A stretch of DNA of 64,000 nucleotides, taken from NCBI RefSeq assembly GCF_005576615.1, contig NZ_CP040330.1:3224001-3288000 (forward strand). The letters run 5' to 3'. How positions within the stretch are numbered: position 1 is the stretch's first letter; each line of letters starts with the position of its first letter. Both the position numbers and the translations under genes were made by a program. This DNA comes from Natrinema versiforme. GTDB taxonomy: Archaea; Halobacteriota; Halobacteria; Halobacteriales; Natrialbaceae. This document shows, piece after piece, positions 53,919-62,965 of this stretch. A model generated the notes under the pieces. That model was not told where the DNA came from. It did not search any database and saw only the letters and a program-made list of their open reading frames with translations.

Positions 53919-54725
53919 TTAGAACGGTGGTGCGAACGGCAGCGGCGGGTGAGGCAGGTGGATTCCGTACAGCATCAGTCCGTGCGAGAGCGGGACGTAG
54001 CCGAGGACGACGAAGCCGACGCCGAGCCCGCGGTGAAGGCGGACGCGGGTCCTCGACTCGAGGGCAGTCAGGACGGTGCCGTAGGCGAACAGCGTCGGAA
54101 TCGTCCCGAGCCCGAGGACGGCGAGCGAGAGGGCCCCGCGGGTCGGCGAGCCGACCGCGAACGCGTAGAGGTACGCCGGGTAGATGATGGGACACGGCAT
54201 GAATCCGTGGACCGCGCCGAGGGCGGCGATCCCCAGCGAGGTCGCGAGTCGGTCGATCCGACTCGAGAGCAGCCCCGAGAGCCGCCGGAACAGCGTCCCG
54301 AGGACGGGAAGATCGTGGCCGGGGACGGCCGTGCGCCCGCGGATGTAGTAGAGCCCGCTCGCGATGATGGCGATCCCGACGAGGATTCCCGTCGCACCCC
54401 GGACGGAGTCGCCGACCGCGGCGACGGCCTCGCTCGAGGCGACCGTCGCCGCGCCGAGGAGTCCGAAGCAGCCGCCGATCGTCGCGTAGCTCGCCGTCCG
54501 GCCGAGGTTGAACAGCGCGTGCTGGCGCACCTCGTAGCCGGTGAGCGTGTCGTCCCGGCGCTTGTCGCTGGCGGTGCCGATCCGGTCGGCGTAGGCCGTC
54601 ACCAGCGGCCCACACATTCCGAGACAGTGGGCGCCGGCGAGCAGGCCGACGACGAAGAGGACGACCAGGTCCGCGTGCTCGAGTCCGAGCCCCGGCCCGG
54701 CGCTCGCGAGTGCTATGAGCGTCAT
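53919..54725 (-). CDS. TauE/SafE-family membrane protein
   Basis: 268 residues, six or more helices. The first helix region has GLLAGAHCLGMCGPLV, with a Cys pair (HCLGMC) that could carry copper, and later GAVHGFMPCPIIYPAYLYA. This HxxxMC-containing branch is commonly found beside CcoI in cbb3 oxidase clusters. It is followed 2 nt later by the ATPase start, so the two are co-translated or co-transcribed. Confidence 0.85.
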   Translation of the reverse strand: MTLIALASAGPGLGLEHADLVVLFVVGLLAGAHCLGMCGPLVTAYADRIGTASDKRRDDTLTGYEVRQHALFNLGRTASYATIGGCFGLLGAATVASSEAVAAVGDSVRGATGILVGIAIIASGLYYIRGRTAVPGHDLPVLGTLFRRLSGLLSSRIDRLATSLGIAALGAVHGFMPCPIIYPAYLYAFAVGSPTRGALSLAVLGLGTIPTLFAYGTVLTALESRTRVRLHRGLGVGFVVLGYVPLSHGLMLYGIHLPHPPLPFAPPF

Positions 54726-54751
54726 CTACAGCTGTCGTCCGGCCATCGACA

Positions 54752-54967
54752 TCACCTGGCGGCTCCGTTATCGGTCGCGGAGTGAGCGCCGTGTGATCCC
54801 TCGACCGGCGACATCGCGAGGTATAACGAGCCGATGATCACCGCGACGTTGACCGCGCTGACGAGGCCGGCGAGTCCGGAGTTCGTGACTCCGTAGACGA
54901 GCACCGGCACGACCGCGAGTAGTCCGACGGCTGCCGCATACCGCGGTGTGACTGTCTCGAGGGTCAT
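54752..54967 (-). CDS. Small two-helix protein linked to the ba3 oxidase
   Basis: 71 residues: MTLETVTPRYAAAVGLLAVV, then a second helix in VNVAVIIGSLYLAMSPVEG. Small proteins of this form accompany ba3 oxidase genes in haloarchaea. It precedes the TauE gene by 26 nt and is divergent from cbaD with 100 nt between, so a shared promoter region could co-regulate assembly and oxidase. Confidence 0.65.
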   Translation of the reverse strand: MTLETVTPRYAAAVGLLAVVPVLVYGVTNSGLAGLVSAVNVAVIIGSLYLAMSPVEGSHGAHSATDNGAAR

Positions 54968-55067
54968 AGCCGTTTCTGGGGCGGTCAACGGGTTAATACC
55001 TCGAGAAGTTCCCATCGCTCTGGAATTACGAGCGGTCGTAAGTGCTCACCCTTCCCTACCAACCCGT

Positions 55068-55304
55068 ATGAGTTCGGCGACAGAACAACGGACGGCCGAT
55101 CAGGCCGCCGAAAGCGACTCCGGCGAGACCGGGGCGATTCGCACGATCGGGCACGACGAGTTCGATCCGATCGGGACGGCGATCCTGATCGCGCTCTACT
55201 TCCTCATACTGGTACTGCTCTGGCTGTTCATGTACTTCGTCGAGTTCCTCGGCAACGGCCCGACCGTCGTCGGGGTGATCCTGACGGTGGTGGGACTGGC
55301 ATGA
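55068..55304 (+). CDS. cbaD: Cytochrome ba3 oxidase small subunit CbaD
   Basis: 78 residues. A soluble acidic front is followed by one long helix (about 38-60, LIALYFLILVLLWLFMYF) and a second, shorter hydrophobic end. Its TGA overlaps the next ATG (ATGA). Gene order cbaDBAE is that known from Natronomonas. Confidence 0.85.
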   Translation: MSSATEQRTADQAAESDSGETGAIRTIGHDEFDPIGTAILIALYFLILVLLWLFMYFVEFLGNGPTVVGVILTVVGLA

Positions 55305-56101
55305 ACATCCACACCTACGAAAAGATCTGGCTGGGCGCCGCGATGGTGTTGATCGTCGGCTTCATCGCGACGATCACTTACGGCGCGGTCGGCCCCGGAA
55401 TCGCGATGGTCGACGACGACGGCGGGGACATCACGCCGAGCGAGATCAATGACGACGAACGCTTCGCCGAGCCCGGCGTCGAACACGTCGGCGGCAACGA
55501 GTACGAAGTCGCCGTCGTCGCGCAGGCGTGGTCGTACAGCCCGGACCAAATCGAGGTGCCATCGAACAGCGAAGTGACGTTCTACGTGACGAGTCGGGAC
55601 GTGACACACAGCTTCTCGGTCGTCGGAACGAACGTCAACACGATGGTCATCCCCGGACAGGTCTCGGAGATGACCGTTCGGTTCGACGACCCGGGCGAGT
55701 ACGGCATCCTCTGTAACGAGTACTGCGGGGAACGCCACCACACGATGGAAGGGCTCCTGACCGTCGTTCCGGAAGACGAGTTCGACCTGACCGAACTGGA
55801 CGTCGAGGCCCCCGACGAGGTCGAGGCGGGCAACGAGACGACGATCAACGCGACCGTCAGCGACGGGATGCAGACCGACCTCGAGACGACCGTGACCCTC
55901 GAGATCGGCGACCAGCAGTACGACGAAGACGTCACGATCGAGGGCGCCGGCAGCGAATCCGTCGAGTTCGCGGTCGACACCGACGAACTCGGCGCGGGCG
56001 ACCACGACTGGACGGTGTCCGTCGAGGACGAGGAAGAGAGCGACACGCTCACCGTCGTGGACGGCAACGGCGGCTCCGACGGAGGTGACGGCGATGCGTA
56101 A
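55301..56101 (+). CDS. cbaB: ba3 oxidase subunit II (CuA) with extra C-terminal beta domain
   Basis: 266 residues. One membrane helix (about 10-30). The CuA site is His103 in VTHSF, with CNEYCGERHHTM giving Cys138, Cys142, His146 and Met149. Residues after about 165 (LDVEAPDEVEAGNETTINAT onward) look like an Ig/CARDB-type beta domain not present in minimal subunit II. It accepts electrons from a copper protein on the outer face. Confidence 0.93.
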   Translation: MNIHTYEKIWLGAAMVLIVGFIATITYGAVGPGIAMVDDDGGDITPSEINDDERFAEPGVEHVGGNEYEVAVVAQAWSYSPDQIEVPSNSEVTFYVTSRDVTHSFSVVGTNVNTMVIPGQVSEMTVRFDDPGEYGILCNEYCGERHHTMEGLLTVVPEDEFDLTELDVEAPDEVEAGNETTINATVSDGMQTDLETTVTLEIGDQQYDEDVTIEGAGSESVEFAVDTDELGAGDHDWTVSVEDEEESDTLTVVDGNGGSDGGDGDA

Positions 56102-57845
56102 CGCCTACATCGACCAGTTCCCCGCGGAAGCGAAGGTGATCACGGCCGCGTTCTGGAGTTCGTTCCTCGCGCTGGCCATCGGCGGCACGCTCGGGCTCGT
56201 CCAGGCGCTCCACCGGACGGACGTCGTCCGATTCATCGACTCGGCGGACTACTACACCGTGTTGACCGCCCACGGCGTCCTGCTGGCGATCACGTTCACG
56301 ATCTTCTTCCTCGTGGGCATCTTCACCTGGGCGGTGACGACAAGCCTCGAGCGGGGCGTCGTCGACACCCGCTTTACCTGGTCGTGGTACGCCATGATGG
56401 TCGTCGGCACGGTGCTGGTCGGCGTCACGATCTTCGCCGGCTTCCTCGAGGACGCGCCGGAGATCCTCGGCGCGCCGCTGAACGCGGACGTCCTCTTTAC
56501 GTTCTACGCGCCGCTGGAAGCGCACCCCTTCTTCTATATCGGACTGGTGCTGTTCGTCGTCGGCTCCTGGCTGGCCGGCGTCGACTGGTTCAGGACGTGG
56601 TTCGCCTGGCGTGAGGACAACCCCGACGAGCGGATCCCGCTCCCGACGTTCATGGTGCTGACGACGACGCTGTTCTGGTACATCTGTACGTTCGGCGTCG
56701 CCCTGTCGATCCTCGTCTTCCTGCTGCCGTGGTCGCTGGGACTCGTTGACTCGGTCAACCCGCTGCTGACCCGGACGCTGTTCTGGTACTTCGGCCACGC
56801 CGTCGTCTACTTCTGGCTGATGCCGACGTACATCATGTGGTACATCATGCTGCCGAAGTTCTCCGGCGGGAAGCTGTTCAGCGACCCGCTCGCGCGCGTC
56901 GTCTTCGTGCTGTTCCTGTTGCTCTCGACGCCGCTCGGCATCCACCACCAGTATCTGGACCCCGGCATCGCTGAGGGGTACAAGTTCATCGCGATGACGA
57001 ACACGATGTTCCTGCTGCTGCCCAGCCTGCTGACCGCCTTTACCGTCGTCGCGAGCATGGAACACGGCGCGCGCCAGCGCGGCGGGAAGGGCTATCTCGG
57101 CTGGCTCAAAGCCCTGCCGTGGCGCGATCCGGTCTTTACCGGTATGGCGCTCGCGGGCCTGATGTTCGCCGCGGCCGGCTTCTCCGGCATGATCAACGCG
57201 GGGATGAACATCAACTACCTCGTCCACAACACCTGGTGGGTCGTCGGTCACTTCCACCTGACTGTCGGCACCGCCGTCGCGCTGACGTTCATGGCGGCGG
57301 CCTACTGGTTCATCCCGCAGGTAACCGGCAAGCGGCTGTGGAACCGCTCCGTCGCGCTGGGACAGGTCCTGCTCTGGTTCGTCGGCATGACGTTCATGTC
57401 GAACGCGATGCACCGTTCGGGACTGTTCGGGATGCCCCGCCGGACCGCCGAGCCACAGTACCAGAACTTCTCGTTCGAGCCGGCCGCCGGGACCGTCGGC
57501 GAGATCAACGCGCAGGTCGCCCTCGGTGCCGTGATCCTGACCGTCTCGCTGGCCCTGTTCCTCCTGAACATGGTTCTGACATCGTTCAACGGGACCAGCG
57601 ACGCGATCCCGGACAACACCTACGCCGGAACGCTCTCGGGGGCCGAGGACGCGCCGGAAATCCTCGACAACCTCAAACTCTGGACCGCCATCGCCACCGT
57701 CCTCGTGATCTTCGCCTACACGCTCCCGCTCGCCAGTATCATCGACTCCGGCGGCGTGTTCGGCCCGGGCATCGACGGCTTCAAATTGACCATCGGGACC
57801 GACCCCGCGCTCCTCCTCGAGTCCGTCCGGGAGGTGCTGCCGTAG
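56094..57845 (+). CDS. cbaA: ba3 oxidase subunit I
   Basis: 583 residues, about 13 helices. Haem and CuB ligands: LTAHGVLLAI (His60, low-spin haem b), WYFGHAVVYFWLMP, GIHHQYLDP (CuB His pair), and NTWWVVGHFHLTVG (two His for haem b and a3). The catalytic core reduces O2 and pumps protons. The start overlaps cbaB by 8 nt. Confidence 0.97.
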   Translation: MRNAYIDQFPAEAKVITAAFWSSFLALAIGGTLGLVQALHRTDVVRFIDSADYYTVLTAHGVLLAITFTIFFLVGIFTWAVTTSLERGVVDTRFTWSWYAMMVVGTVLVGVTIFAGFLEDAPEILGAPLNADVLFTFYAPLEAHPFFYIGLVLFVVGSWLAGVDWFRTWFAWREDNPDERIPLPTFMVLTTTLFWYICTFGVALSILVFLLPWSLGLVDSVNPLLTRTLFWYFGHAVVYFWLMPTYIMWYIMLPKFSGGKLFSDPLARVVFVLFLLLSTPLGIHHQYLDPGIAEGYKFIAMTNTMFLLLPSLLTAFTVVASMEHGARQRGGKGYLGWLKALPWRDPVFTGMALAGLMFAAAGFSGMINAGMNINYLVHNTWWVVGHFHLTVGTAVALTFMAAAYWFIPQVTGKRLWNRSVALGQVLLWFVGMTFMSNAMHRSGLFGMPRRTAEPQYQNFSFEPAAGTVGEINAQVALGAVILTVSLALFLLNMVLTSFNGTSDAIPDNTYAGTLSGAEDAPEILDNLKLWTAIATVLVIFAYTLPLASIIDSGGVFGPGIDGFKLTIGTDPALLLESVREVLP

Positions 57846-58055
57846 ATGCGCATCTCGCCGGGTGCGCTGCTGGTCGTCGTGGCCGTCCTCGTGCCGTTCG
57901 TCGTCGAGTTCCGGACGGCGCTCTCGTGGTTCGGGGTCGAACTCTCGGTCCTCGAGTCGGTCGCCCTCGCCGGTGTGTTCGTCCTCGGACTGCTGGTCTG
58001 GGCGATGTGGCCCCAGAACGGGGGCGACGAAATGGGATCGGCTGACTCGAACTAA
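57846..58055 (+). CDS. cbaE: Small membrane subunit CbaE
   Basis: 69 residues beginning directly after the cbaA stop. Two hydrophobic helices (7-22 and 36-55) and an acidic tail. It is the last gene of the operon, matching CbaE in gene order. Confidence 0.8.
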   Translation: MRISPGALLVVVAVLVPFVVEFRTALSWFGVELSVLESVALAGVFVLGLLVWAMWPQNGGDEMGSADSN

Positions 58056-58116
58056 CGGGCGAGAGCGTCCGCTCACGTTCTTTTGGGCGGATATCCGACG
58101 GGTACCCGCAGCCTTC

Positions 58117-59172
58117 TCAGAACAGGTCGCGCTCGCGCAGTCGAGCGACCGCGTCGCGGACCCGCTGTGAGGAGTCCCGCGGCGCGACGAGGATTCGGTC
58201 GTCGTACGCGGCCACGATCAGGTCCTCCACCTCGAGCAGCGAGACGTGAGCGTCGGGAGCAGCGACGACGTTGTTCGCGGCGTCGATCGGGAGGATATCC
58301 CCCGCGACGGCGTCGTTGGCCGCGGCTCCCGCGTCGTCGGCATCGGCGGCGGCCTCGAGGGTTCGGCCGACGGCGTCCCACGTTCCGAGGTCGTCCCACG
58401 CGACCGACAGCGGGGTGACGAAGACGTCGGCGGCGCGCTCCATGATCGCGTAATCCACGCTAACGGGGTCGACCGCGTCGAAGCCGCGGTCCGGGTCGTC
58501 GTCCTCGAGCGCCGCGACCAACGGGGAAAGCGGCGAGTCCCGGGCCGCGTGCAACAGCGCGCCGGGCGTCCACGCGAAGACGCCGGCGTTCCAGTACGCG
58601 CCGGACTCGACGAGTCGCGCCGCCGCCTCGCGGTCGGGTTTCTCAGTGAAGCGATCGACCGCGGCGTAGTCAGCGCCGCCGGAGCCGCCGTCGAAATCGC
58701 TTCTCGAGGGAACGACGTAGCCGTAGCCCGTCGAGGGCCGCGTCGGCTCGACGCCCAGCGTGATCAGCCCGTCCGTTTCGACCGCGATTTCGGCGGCTCG
58801 CTCGAGCCGCGTCGCGAACGCCGCCTCGTCGTCGACGTGGTGGTCGCTGGGGAGACAGACCAACACCGGCTCCCGATCGAACCGTTCGCGGAGCCGCCAC
58901 GCGGCGTAGACCAGCGCCGGGCCGGTGTCCTTTCCGTCGGGTTCGACCAGCACGCCCGCTTCGGGCGCGTGATCGTGGATTTCGTCGGCGAAGGAGTCTC
59001 GAGTGAGCACGTAGCGCTCGTCGGCGAAGGCCGTTCGGTCCATCGTCCGGGAGAGCAGCGAACGCTCGCCGCCGAGCGCGAGAAACTGTTTCGGGCGGTC
59101 GCCCCGGCTCGCGGGATAGAGTCGGCTGCCGGTGCCGCCGGCCAGGACACAGGCGATGACGGGCCGATCCAT
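58117..59172 (-). CDS. manC: Mannose-1-phosphate guanylyltransferase
   Basis: 351 residues. The GTP-binding start LAGGTGSRLYPASRGDRPKQ is diagnostic, and the FTEKPDREAA and YWNAGVFAW stretches are present. It makes GDP-mannose for surface glycans. It lacks the isomerase domain of bacterial ManC. It follows the upstream gene by 1 nt, and its ATG is at 59172. Confidence 0.9.
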   Translation of the reverse strand: MDRPVIACVLAGGTGSRLYPASRGDRPKQFLALGGERSLLSRTMDRTAFADERYVLTRDSFADEIHDHAPEAGVLVEPDGKDTGPALVYAAWRLRERFDREPVLVCLPSDHHVDDEAAFATRLERAAEIAVETDGLITLGVEPTRPSTGYGYVVPSRSDFDGGSGGADYAAVDRFTEKPDREAAARLVESGAYWNAGVFAWTPGALLHAARDSPLSPLVAALEDDDPDRGFDAVDPVSVDYAIMERAADVFVTPLSVAWDDLGTWDAVGRTLEAAADADDAGAAANDAVAGDILPIDAANNVVAAPDAHVSLLEVEDLIVAAYDDRILVAPRDSSQRVRDAVARLRERDLF

Positions 59173-59173
59173 C

Positions 59174-59485
59174 TTACCAGGTCTCGATGCGCCCTTCGCG
59201 GACGTCCTCCGCACAGCCTTCGCAGTCGGGATGGCCCGCCTCGTAACAGGCCGGCCGGTACTCCTCGTCGAGTTTCGCCGCGCGCTGCTCGGCGTAGCGC
59301 CGGCAGACGATCTTCGCCCGGCCCGCCTCGTCCGAGGGCAGTCCGCGGGCGTTCTTCGCGACTTCGTACGAATCGCGGGCCTCCCCGAGTTGCTCGTCGG
59401 TCGATCTGCGGAGCTCTTCGAACTGCTCGCCCGCCTCCTGCAGCGTCGAACGGAGGAACCGCTCGAGTTGACGCCGGTCCGCCAT
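59174..59485 (-). CDS. Cysteine-containing helical protein
   Basis: 103 residues. It begins with coiled-coil-like helices (LERFLRSTLQEAGEQFEELR) and has four Cys in CRRYAEQRAAKL, PACYEAGHPDCEGCAED, a possible zinc site. It is translationally linked to manC (1 nt apart). Function unknown. Confidence 0.7.
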   Translation of the reverse strand: MADRRQLERFLRSTLQEAGEQFEELRRSTDEQLGEARDSYEVAKNARGLPSDEAGRAKIVCRRYAEQRAAKLDEEYRPACYEAGHPDCEGCAEDVREGRIETW

Positions 59486-59600
59486 TGGGCCATCGTTCGC
59501 CCGCCGGACACATATACTGTTGGCCGTGGCCGGTCGTGCGATTCGCCGAGCGGATGACAACGATGACAACGGTTTTGGCCAGATAGCCGAATTCACAGAT

Positions 59601-60491
59601 ATGGCTATCCACGATTCGCTTCGAGGGATCACTTGTCCGCTGGTGACGCCGTTCGACGACGGCGCGATCGACGAAGACGCACTGGGCGACCTGCTCGACC
59701 ACCTCCACGAGGGCGGTATCGACGCGGTCTTCCCCTGCGGAACGACCGGCGAGTTCCCGTCGCTGACGGCCGACGAGCAACACCGCGTTCTCGAGACGAC
59801 CGTCGAGCACGCCGAGGTGCCGGTCGTCGCGGGGGCCGCGGCGACGAGCGTCGCCGACACGGTCGCGGCGATCGACCGCGCCGCCGAAGCCGGTGCCGAC
59901 GCGGCCGCGATCGTCGCGCCCTACTTCATCGCCGCGAACGCGCCCGAGGGGAACCAGCGGTTCTTCGAGGCCGTCCTCGAGGACGCGTCGCTGCCCCTCC
60001 TGCTGTACAACATCCCGCAGTGTACGGGCCAGCGAATCGAGCCCGAGACCGTCGCCGCCGTCGCGGACCACGAGCGAGCGCTCGGGATCAAGGACTCGAG
60101 CGGCGACCTCGCGTACTTCCTGTCGGTGCTCGAGGGGACGCCCGAGGAGTTCCTCTGTCTGCAGGGGTACGACGCCCTGCTGGTGCCCGCGCTGCGGATG
60201 GGTGCCGACGGCGGGGTCAACGCGCTGTCGAACGTCGTTCCCGAGATCATGGGAGAGGCGTTCGAGCGAGCCGACGACGAGCGCGGCCGGGAGCTACAGC
60301 GCGATGCGATCTCGCGCCTCTTCGAGGCGTGTACGACCCACGGCTTCGCCCCGGCGGCCAAGACCGCGCTGGCCGAACGCGGCGTCATCCCCGGCGACGA
60401 CGTTCGGCCGCCGCTCGTCGCCGTCGACGACGCGGGCACCGAGACGATCGGCGACGCGCTCGAGGCCGCGCTGGCGGTCGGCGAGCAGTAG
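59601..60491 (+). CDS. DapA-family aldolase (dihydrodipicolinate synthase or KDG aldolase)
   Basis: 296 residues, TIM barrel. The catalytic lysine lies in GIKDSSGDL; Tyr in LLYNIPQ and GTTGEFPSLTADEQ match the family. This group includes lysine synthesis DapA and the aldolase of the semi-phosphorylative Entner-Doudoroff path. No neighbour decides between them. It is divergent from the manC operon. Confidence 0.85.
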   Translation: MAIHDSLRGITCPLVTPFDDGAIDEDALGDLLDHLHEGGIDAVFPCGTTGEFPSLTADEQHRVLETTVEHAEVPVVAGAAATSVADTVAAIDRAAEAGADAAAIVAPYFIAANAPEGNQRFFEAVLEDASLPLLLYNIPQCTGQRIEPETVAAVADHERALGIKDSSGDLAYFLSVLEGTPEEFLCLQGYDALLVPALRMGADGGVNALSNVVPEIMGEAFERADDERGRELQRDAISRLFEACTTHGFAPAAKTALAERGVIPGDDVRPPLVAVDDAGTETIGDALEAALAVGEQ

Positions 60492-60598
60492 GAACGGATT
60501 GCCACGACTGCGCCCCAATACTGTCGTCCTGAATCGGCCCGTCGACGCCGTCCGTCGGTTTCTTCCGCCGACGTTCACTTTCACTCCGGTCCCCGTAA

Positions 60599-60606
60599 TT
60601 TAAATA
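60599..60606 (+). promoter_or_regulatory. TATA box of the rpa operon
   Basis: TTTAAATA is a near-consensus archaeal TATA, about 60 nt before rpa. The expected start near 60630 gives a leader of about 35 nt holding a ribosome site. Confidence 0.6.
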
Positions 60607-60650
60607 CTATCGGGCGCGAACGGACGTATGCCTCCCAGTGAAACCAAAGA

Positions 60651-60655
60651 GGAGG
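60651..60655 (+). promoter_or_regulatory. Ribosome-binding site of rpa
   Basis: GGAGG lies 9 nt before ATG 60665 and decides this start over the in-frame GTG at 60638. Confidence 0.6.
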
Positions 60656-60664
60656 CGAGACACA

Positions 60665-61597
60665 ATGAGCGACGTACGACAACACGCGGACGATATCCAC
60701 GAGCAGTTTTCGGATCACCTCGACGACGTGAGCGTCGAGGACGTCGAGGAGCGCCTAACCACGCTCGTCGACGAATACAAAGTACCGATCGACGAGGCGC
60801 GCCGGAGCGTCACCAACCACTACCTCGAGGAGGCCGGCCTCGAGCGCGAGGACATCTCGAGCGGTGACAGCGAGGCGGCCAACGTCGAGGACGTCGACGA
60901 ACCCGAGGAGTGGATCGACCTCACCGCGAAGGTCATCGAACTCTGGGATCCCCGCAGCGACTCGGTCGCACAGGTCGGTCTGCTGGGCGACCCGACGGGG
61001 ACGATCAAGTTCACCAAGTGGGCCAAATCCGATCTCCCCGCGCTCGAGGAAGGCGGGGTCTACGAGCTTCGCAACGTCGTCACCGACGAGTATCAGGGCC
61101 GGTACTCGGTCAAACTCAACTCGACGACGGTGATCGAGGAACTCGACGAGGACCTCGAAGTCGGCAACGACACCAGCGAGATCGAGGGCGCACTGGTCGA
61201 CATGCAGAGCGGCAGCGGGCTGATCAAGCGCTGTCCGGAGGAGGGCTGTACCCGCGTCCTCCAGAACGGCCGCTGTAACGAACACGGCGAGGGCGAGGGG
61301 GAATTCGACCTCCGCATCAAGGCCGTCGTCGACGACGGCATCGACGCCCACGAGGTCATCTTCGACAAGGACGCCACCGAGGAGCTGACCGGGCTGAGCC
61401 TCGAGGAAGCGAAGGACATGGCGATGGACGCGCTCGATACGACCGTCGTCGCCGACGAGATCGCCGAGGACATTATCGGCACCTACTACCGCATCGAGGG
61501 GCCGACGTTCGGCCGCTACGTGCTGGCCGACGACGTCGAAGAACTCGACGGGCCAGCGGATCCGGAGGAACTGCTGATCAAAGCGAGGTCGATGTGA
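60665..61597 (+). CDS. rpa: Replication protein A (single-stranded DNA-binding)
   Basis: 310 residues. An N-terminal helical part (1-65) and one clear OB fold (about 85-165: WIDLTAKVIELWDPRSDSVA) precede a zinc finger CPEEGCTRVLQNGRCNEHG (about 190-208) and a second OB-like domain. RPA coats single-stranded DNA in replication and repair. With the next gene it forms the rpa3/rpap3-type pair of Haloferax. Confidence 0.93.
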   Translation: MSDVRQHADDIHEQFSDHLDDVSVEDVEERLTTLVDEYKVPIDEARRSVTNHYLEEAGLEREDISSGDSEAANVEDVDEPEEWIDLTAKVIELWDPRSDSVAQVGLLGDPTGTIKFTKWAKSDLPALEEGGVYELRNVVTDEYQGRYSVKLNSTTVIEELDEDLEVGNDTSEIEGALVDMQSGSGLIKRCPEEGCTRVLQNGRCNEHGEGEGEFDLRIKAVVDDGIDAHEVIFDKDATEELTGLSLEEAKDMAMDALDTTVVADEIAEDIIGTYYRIEGPTFGRYVLADDVEELDGPADPEELLIKARSM

Positions 61598-61598
61598 A

Positions 61599-62243
61599 AT
61601 GAGCCAGTCAGAACTCACCCGCGAAGTCGCCCGCCGCGTCTTCGCATCCGAATTCAACGATTCGACGTATACCTTCAAAGAGAGCGACGACGAGCGCGCA
61701 CCCAACTACGCGCTGCTCCCGACCGGCGACCGCGCCAACCGCGTGTTCGTCGCCGGCACCCTCACCGAAACCGAAGACGTCGGCGACGACAGCGAGTACT
61801 GGCGCGGCCGGGTCGTCGACCCGACCGGGACGTTCTTCGTCTACGCCGGCCAGTACCAGCCCGAGGCCGCCTCGGTCCTGCGGGACACGGAACCGCCGGC
61901 CTACGTCTCCATCGTCGGCAAACCCCGCACCTACGAGACCGACGACGGCACCGTCAACGTCTCCCTGCGACCCGAGTCCATCGCGGTCGTCGACGACGCC
62001 ACCCGCGACCGCTGGGTCGTCGAAACCGCCGAGCAAACGCTCGACCGCATCGAGGCCTTCGAGGAGTGGGAAGCGGAACAGGAAGCGCCCGAAAGCGGCT
62101 CGACCGCACCGACGAACGAATACGCCGAGATGGCCCGCGAGCGCTACGACTCGCCCGTCGTCAACTACCGCAACGACGTGATTCAGGCGCTCGAGAGCCT
62201 CGAGACCGTCGAGGAGAGCGACGACGCGGAAGCGACGGTCTGA
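61599..62243 (+). CDS. RPA-associated protein
   Basis: 214 residues of OB-fold type (RVFVAGTLTETEDVG, then WRGRVVDPTGTFFVYAGQYQ, VSIVGKPRTYE). An acidic C-terminal part ends DVIQALESLETVEESDD. In Haloferax, such proteins bind their cognate RPA. ATG 61599 lies one base after the rpa stop, in tight coupling. Confidence 0.9.
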   Translation: MSQSELTREVARRVFASEFNDSTYTFKESDDERAPNYALLPTGDRANRVFVAGTLTETEDVGDDSEYWRGRVVDPTGTFFVYAGQYQPEAASVLRDTEPPAYVSIVGKPRTYETDDGTVNVSLRPESIAVVDDATRDRWVVETAEQTLDRIEAFEEWEAEQEAPESGSTAPTNEYAEMARERYDSPVVNYRNDVIQALESLETVEESDDAEATV

Positions 62244-62293
62244 GGCACGAGCCACCGGCCGTTCTCTTTGTTTTCGAACCGTGAGCGTGGAGT

Positions 62294-62965
62294 CTATAGC
62301 AGGGCCTCGAGCATCGCGCCGATCGCGTCGAACTCGTCGTCGGTGACCTCGTGGCCCGTCTCGGGATAGCGCCGCTCGTCGACTGCGGCATCCGCTCGCT
62401 CGAAGACGCGGACCGTCTCGGCGACCCGCTCGCGGTCGACGTGCGGATCGTCCGCACCGTAGCCGACGAGGACTGGCGTCCCCTCGAGCGAGCCGTCGAT
62501 CGCGGTCGAACGGAGTTCCTCGGTCAATCCGGGAAGCAGCCCCGAGAGGGCGGCGAGACCGCCGTAGCGGGCCGGACTGCGTCGGACGAACTCCGCGGCG
62601 ACGCAGGCACCCTGTGAGAAGCCCGCGATGACGGTCCGCTCGGGCGGAATATCGATCGTGCGCGCTTGCTCGAGTGCGGCCGAAACGCAGTCGACGCTCG
62701 AGGTGAGCCACGGTTCGTTGTCGGTCCGCGGTGCGGTCGACGGCTTCGGATACCAGCGGCTTCGCTCCGCGTGGGGCGCGAGGACGGCGACGCCGTGTTG
62801 CGCGACCGGTTTCATGAGGTTGATGACGCCCTGTGCGGTCGCGCCGCGGCCGTGACAACAGACGAGCGCAGCCTCCGCGGCGAGTGCGGGCGCACCGGCG
62901 GTGAGCAGCGGTCGGCCGGCGTGGGGTCCCGAGACGGCGTCCATCGAGTGGTTCGAGTCCGTCAT
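62294..62965 (-). CDS. Alpha/beta hydrolase, phospholipase/carboxylesterase type
   Basis: 223 residues. The nucleophile elbow is GFSQGA, Asp lies in GADDPHV and His in ETGHEV. The oxyanion region is CCHGRGATAQG. It acts on short-chain esters in the cytosol. Its ATG overlaps the VOC stop (ATGA), so the two are an operon. Confidence 0.9.
   Translation of the reverse strand: MTDSNHSMDAVSGPHAGRPLLTAGAPALAAEAALVCCHGRGATAQGVINLMKPVAQHGVAVLAPHAERSRWYPKPSTAPRTDNEPWLTSSVDCVSAALEQARTIDIPPERTVIAGFSQGACVAAEFVRRSPARYGGLAALSGLLPGLTEELRSTAIDGSLEGTPVLVGYGADDPHVDRERVAETVRVFERADAAVDERRYPETGHEVTDDEFDAIGAMLEALL

Noticed and set aside
53917-54615. N-terminal extension of the copper ATPase frame by 233 codons
   Set aside because: It is out-of-frame antisense-like Arg-rich sequence overlapping the TauE gene; ATG 53916 gives the CcoI-like start.
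56049-58076. A 675-codon minus-strand frame opposite cbaA
   Set aside because: Composition is Arg/Gln/Asp-rich without hydrophobic core; cbaA on the other strand is unmistakable.
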